Assembly: GCF_001411555.2 (NCBI RefSeq)
Contig: NC_049905.1
Coordinates: 8,461,053 to 8,525,052 of the forward strand
Source: Juglans regia
Taxonomy: Eukaryota > Streptophyta > Magnoliopsida > Fagales > Juglandaceae
Direction of reading: 5' to 3'
DNA: 64,000 bases
The number at the start of each line of letters is the position of its first letter. The stretch's first letter is position 1. The position numbers and the translations under genes were made by a program. Under the pieces are notes generated by a model. The model saw nothing but the letters and a program-made list of their open reading frames with translations, did no database searches and was not told where the DNA came from. Shown piece by piece: positions 61,325 to 64,000 of the stretch.

Positions 61325-62190
61325 AGAGCATCCACATCCGCCTCCTCATAATTGCTACTTAGCCAAATTATTGGCAAAAGAAAAAGAAAAATGGGTTACA
61401 TCCTACTCCCCAAACTAACTTTTGATTCTATGATTGTTATAGTTGCTACCCAAATTTAGGAAGCAATTATAGCAAGCCTAAATCATTTTTTTTTTCAAGT
61501 TTAATAATATATTTAGATATATTTGTCATTCCTACTCTTTTTTCAAAACTAGAAACAATATCATATAAAGGAAATTTTCTTATATTTGTTAATGTGAGGC
61601 AAATTATATTTTTATATCTTTCAATAATATTAAATATAGTTATTTTTACTAAAAGTTTAACTAATTTTTATTAACAAACACTTGTTTCCATATTGCTATA
61701 TACTATTTGGATTCCCTAATAATTACATATCTTTAGATTTTTTTAATTCCGAATTTAACTAAATATTTCAATTCCCTACTAATTTTTAAAATTTAACCGT
61801 TACAAATATTATTGTTGTAAAAAGAAGATTTTGACAAAAAGTTATATTATTCTTAAAACAGTAATAATTTTGAAAATATTTTCATACCCGCAAAAAAGAA
61901 ATTTAAATTTTTTTTAAAATTTTTCGCTAGAGAGTAATAGTTCAAAATAGAAGGAAAAAGATAAAAATAATTAGTAGTTAAGATTGTAAAGGAAAGTGAG
62001 AGAATAATAATAATAATAATAATAATTAAATAATAGAAAAATATTATTTTAATATAATAGAGAAAAAATAGGGAGTGAGATATACTAGGTTTTGGAAAGA
62101 TGTGTAAAATTTAGGGAAAAAAATTAGGAAAATATGATTTTTGGTGAAAATTTAGGAGGAAATTTGCTCATCCAAATGTGGATGTTTGGA
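61325..62190. mobile_element. AT-rich DNA element, copy 2
   Basis: The ends look inverted (gagcatccacatccgc and, on the complement, catccacatttggatgagc). The interior matches 36,470-36,780 in order. It includes a (taa)n tract near 62,006-62,024. Confidence 0.5.
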
Positions 62191-62440
62191 GAATGAGATA
62201 AGATGAGAAATCTGTGAATAATAATGAAATGATTTATGAATAGTAGTAAAATAATTTGAGTTATGATGTTTTATGGGGTTTTGGAAAAATAGAGAAAAAA
62301 AATAGAAAAAAATATTATAAAGTTAAAATGTTGTTAGAATATAATTTTTTAATATTATATTTGTTTTTAAGATTTGAAAAAATTGAATTGTTTTTTGTAT
62401 TTTGTTTGAAAGTTTTGGAGAGTTGTAATAACAAAACCGC
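62191..62440. mobile_element. Tourist-like MITE
   Basis: Family interior (agttaaaatgttgttagaat, ttttaagatttgaaaaaatt) beside the right end of the previous element. Confidence 0.55.
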
Positions 62441-62758
62441 TTCACACCAGTTGGGCTGGTTTTCCCACAAAAACAGTCATTCATTCATCTCAAGCCACTT
62501 CGGATAAAACACTCTAAGAGAAATACACTCCACTACAAACAATCACCTCTTATCTTCCTCGGCATTGTCCTCCATTCTTTTCCTCGCTGGTCTCTTTGCC
62601 CTTAGAAAGAGGGGGAAGATGTTGTGAATTTTTTTTTCTCATGCATGCATGCGTAGAATAGAGTTTCCTACACCTCTTATATGGCAGAGCGTCATTGGTG
62701 AGTGTAAAAATGGGATAGGCATCCGACTGGCCTGTAGCTTCTCTTTTTTTTTTTTTTT

Positions 62759-62790
<32 letters not shown>

Positions 62791-63035
62791 AATTTTGAGT
62801 AATGCTACTTATCATCTATTTTATCATAATTCTCTAATCATTTCATGATGTGGTATTAATTGATTGAAGACTATTTATTATGTTTTACTTGTGAATCTAT
62901 CATTTAATATCAAATCAATAAATATTGAAAGAATGATAATAAAAAAGATGATAAATATATTTATTTATAAATTTTATGTAAGTGTGTGAAAATTCAAATA
63001 TTGATTTTGTTGGTAATATTTATTTTGAGTAATGC
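62441..63035. other. AT-rich spacer
   Basis: Contains poly(T) and (TA)n tracts at about 62,742-62,791. No gene seen. Confidence 0.4.
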
Positions 63036-63190
63036 TACATACAGTTATAGAGTGTGCAAGCATTGTGCAGTTGCTTTAAAAAAGAGTGAAATTCAATATT
63101 AAAAAATTAACTTCTTTTTATGTGAATCTCATATTTATTCACTTTTTTTAAATTAATTACACGATACTTGTACATTCATAACTGTAACTA
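63036..63190. mobile_element. 155-bp foldback MITE
   Basis: tacatacagttatagagtgt at the left pairs with the complement of the right end (tacagttatgaatgtacaag) over about 32 bp with mismatches. Confidence 0.6.
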
Positions 63191-63234
63191 TCATTTTTTA
63201 TTTATTTTATACAGATTTTTTGGGTTCATTATCA

Positions 63235-63998
<764 letters not shown>

Positions 63999-64000
63999 TC

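Overview
The window is nuclear DNA of a woody eudicot. The genes have introns with GT/AG borders, the intergenic DNA is AT-rich, and transposon remnants are dense. The proteins are typical flowering-plant ones: a P-class PPR protein, ADF, H2A with SPxK tail motifs, lysine-rich H2B, and ALY/REF. One small AT-rich Tourist-like element recurs more than fifteen times and resembles repeats common in Fagales/Juglandaceae trees (walnut, hickory). That lineage is a guess from pattern memory, not a search result.

Layout. 0.7-9.9 kb (-): an ALY/REF mRNA-export adaptor gene in five exons. Its fourth intron holds a 5.9-kb LINE with a 16-bp target duplication, and that LINE carries a CCGG-rich MITE. 10.1-14.2 kb: AT-rich higher-order repeats and MITEs. 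14.2-14.5 kb: a broken aspartic-protease exon. 16.1-16.5 kb (-): histone H2B. 17.6-19.4 kb (-): a LINE relic cut by two MITEs. 20.5-23.2 kb (+): an intronless 903-aa PPR gene. 25.7-27.8 kb (-): actin-depolymerizing factor whose first coding exon is only the ATG. 28.5-32.5 kb: TE-rich spacer with a 735-bp hAT element and a hAT transposase scrap. 32.8-33.7 kb (+): a divergent H2A.W-like histone with a changed acidic patch and tail. 34-41 kb: spacer with a long (AC)n tract and a 90-bp SINE. 41.1-51.1 kb (-): two tandem yippee-like genes; the second has a +1 frameshift and an intron filled by nested LINEs. 52.0-52.4 kb (-): a second H2B. 54.9-59.5 kb (+): a 5'-truncated, dead Copia element with a GC-rich hAT element in its 3' LTR. 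60.6-61.3 kb: a probable solo LTR. 63.3-64 kb (+): the start of a 40S ribosomal protein S15a gene, cut by the window edge.

The genes do not form a pathway. The themes are chromatin (two H2B, one odd H2A), RNA handling (ALY, PPR, S15a) and the cytoskeleton (ADF). The most informative structure is evolutionary. A tandem duplication carried a yippee-like gene plus the flank of H2B, and the copies give an empty-site record of a later LINE insertion. A nested LINE made an unusually long target duplication of about 155 bp. The candidate for new biology is the H2A variant, which has lost two acidic-patch charges. I found no operon, CRISPR array or other prokaryote-type system.
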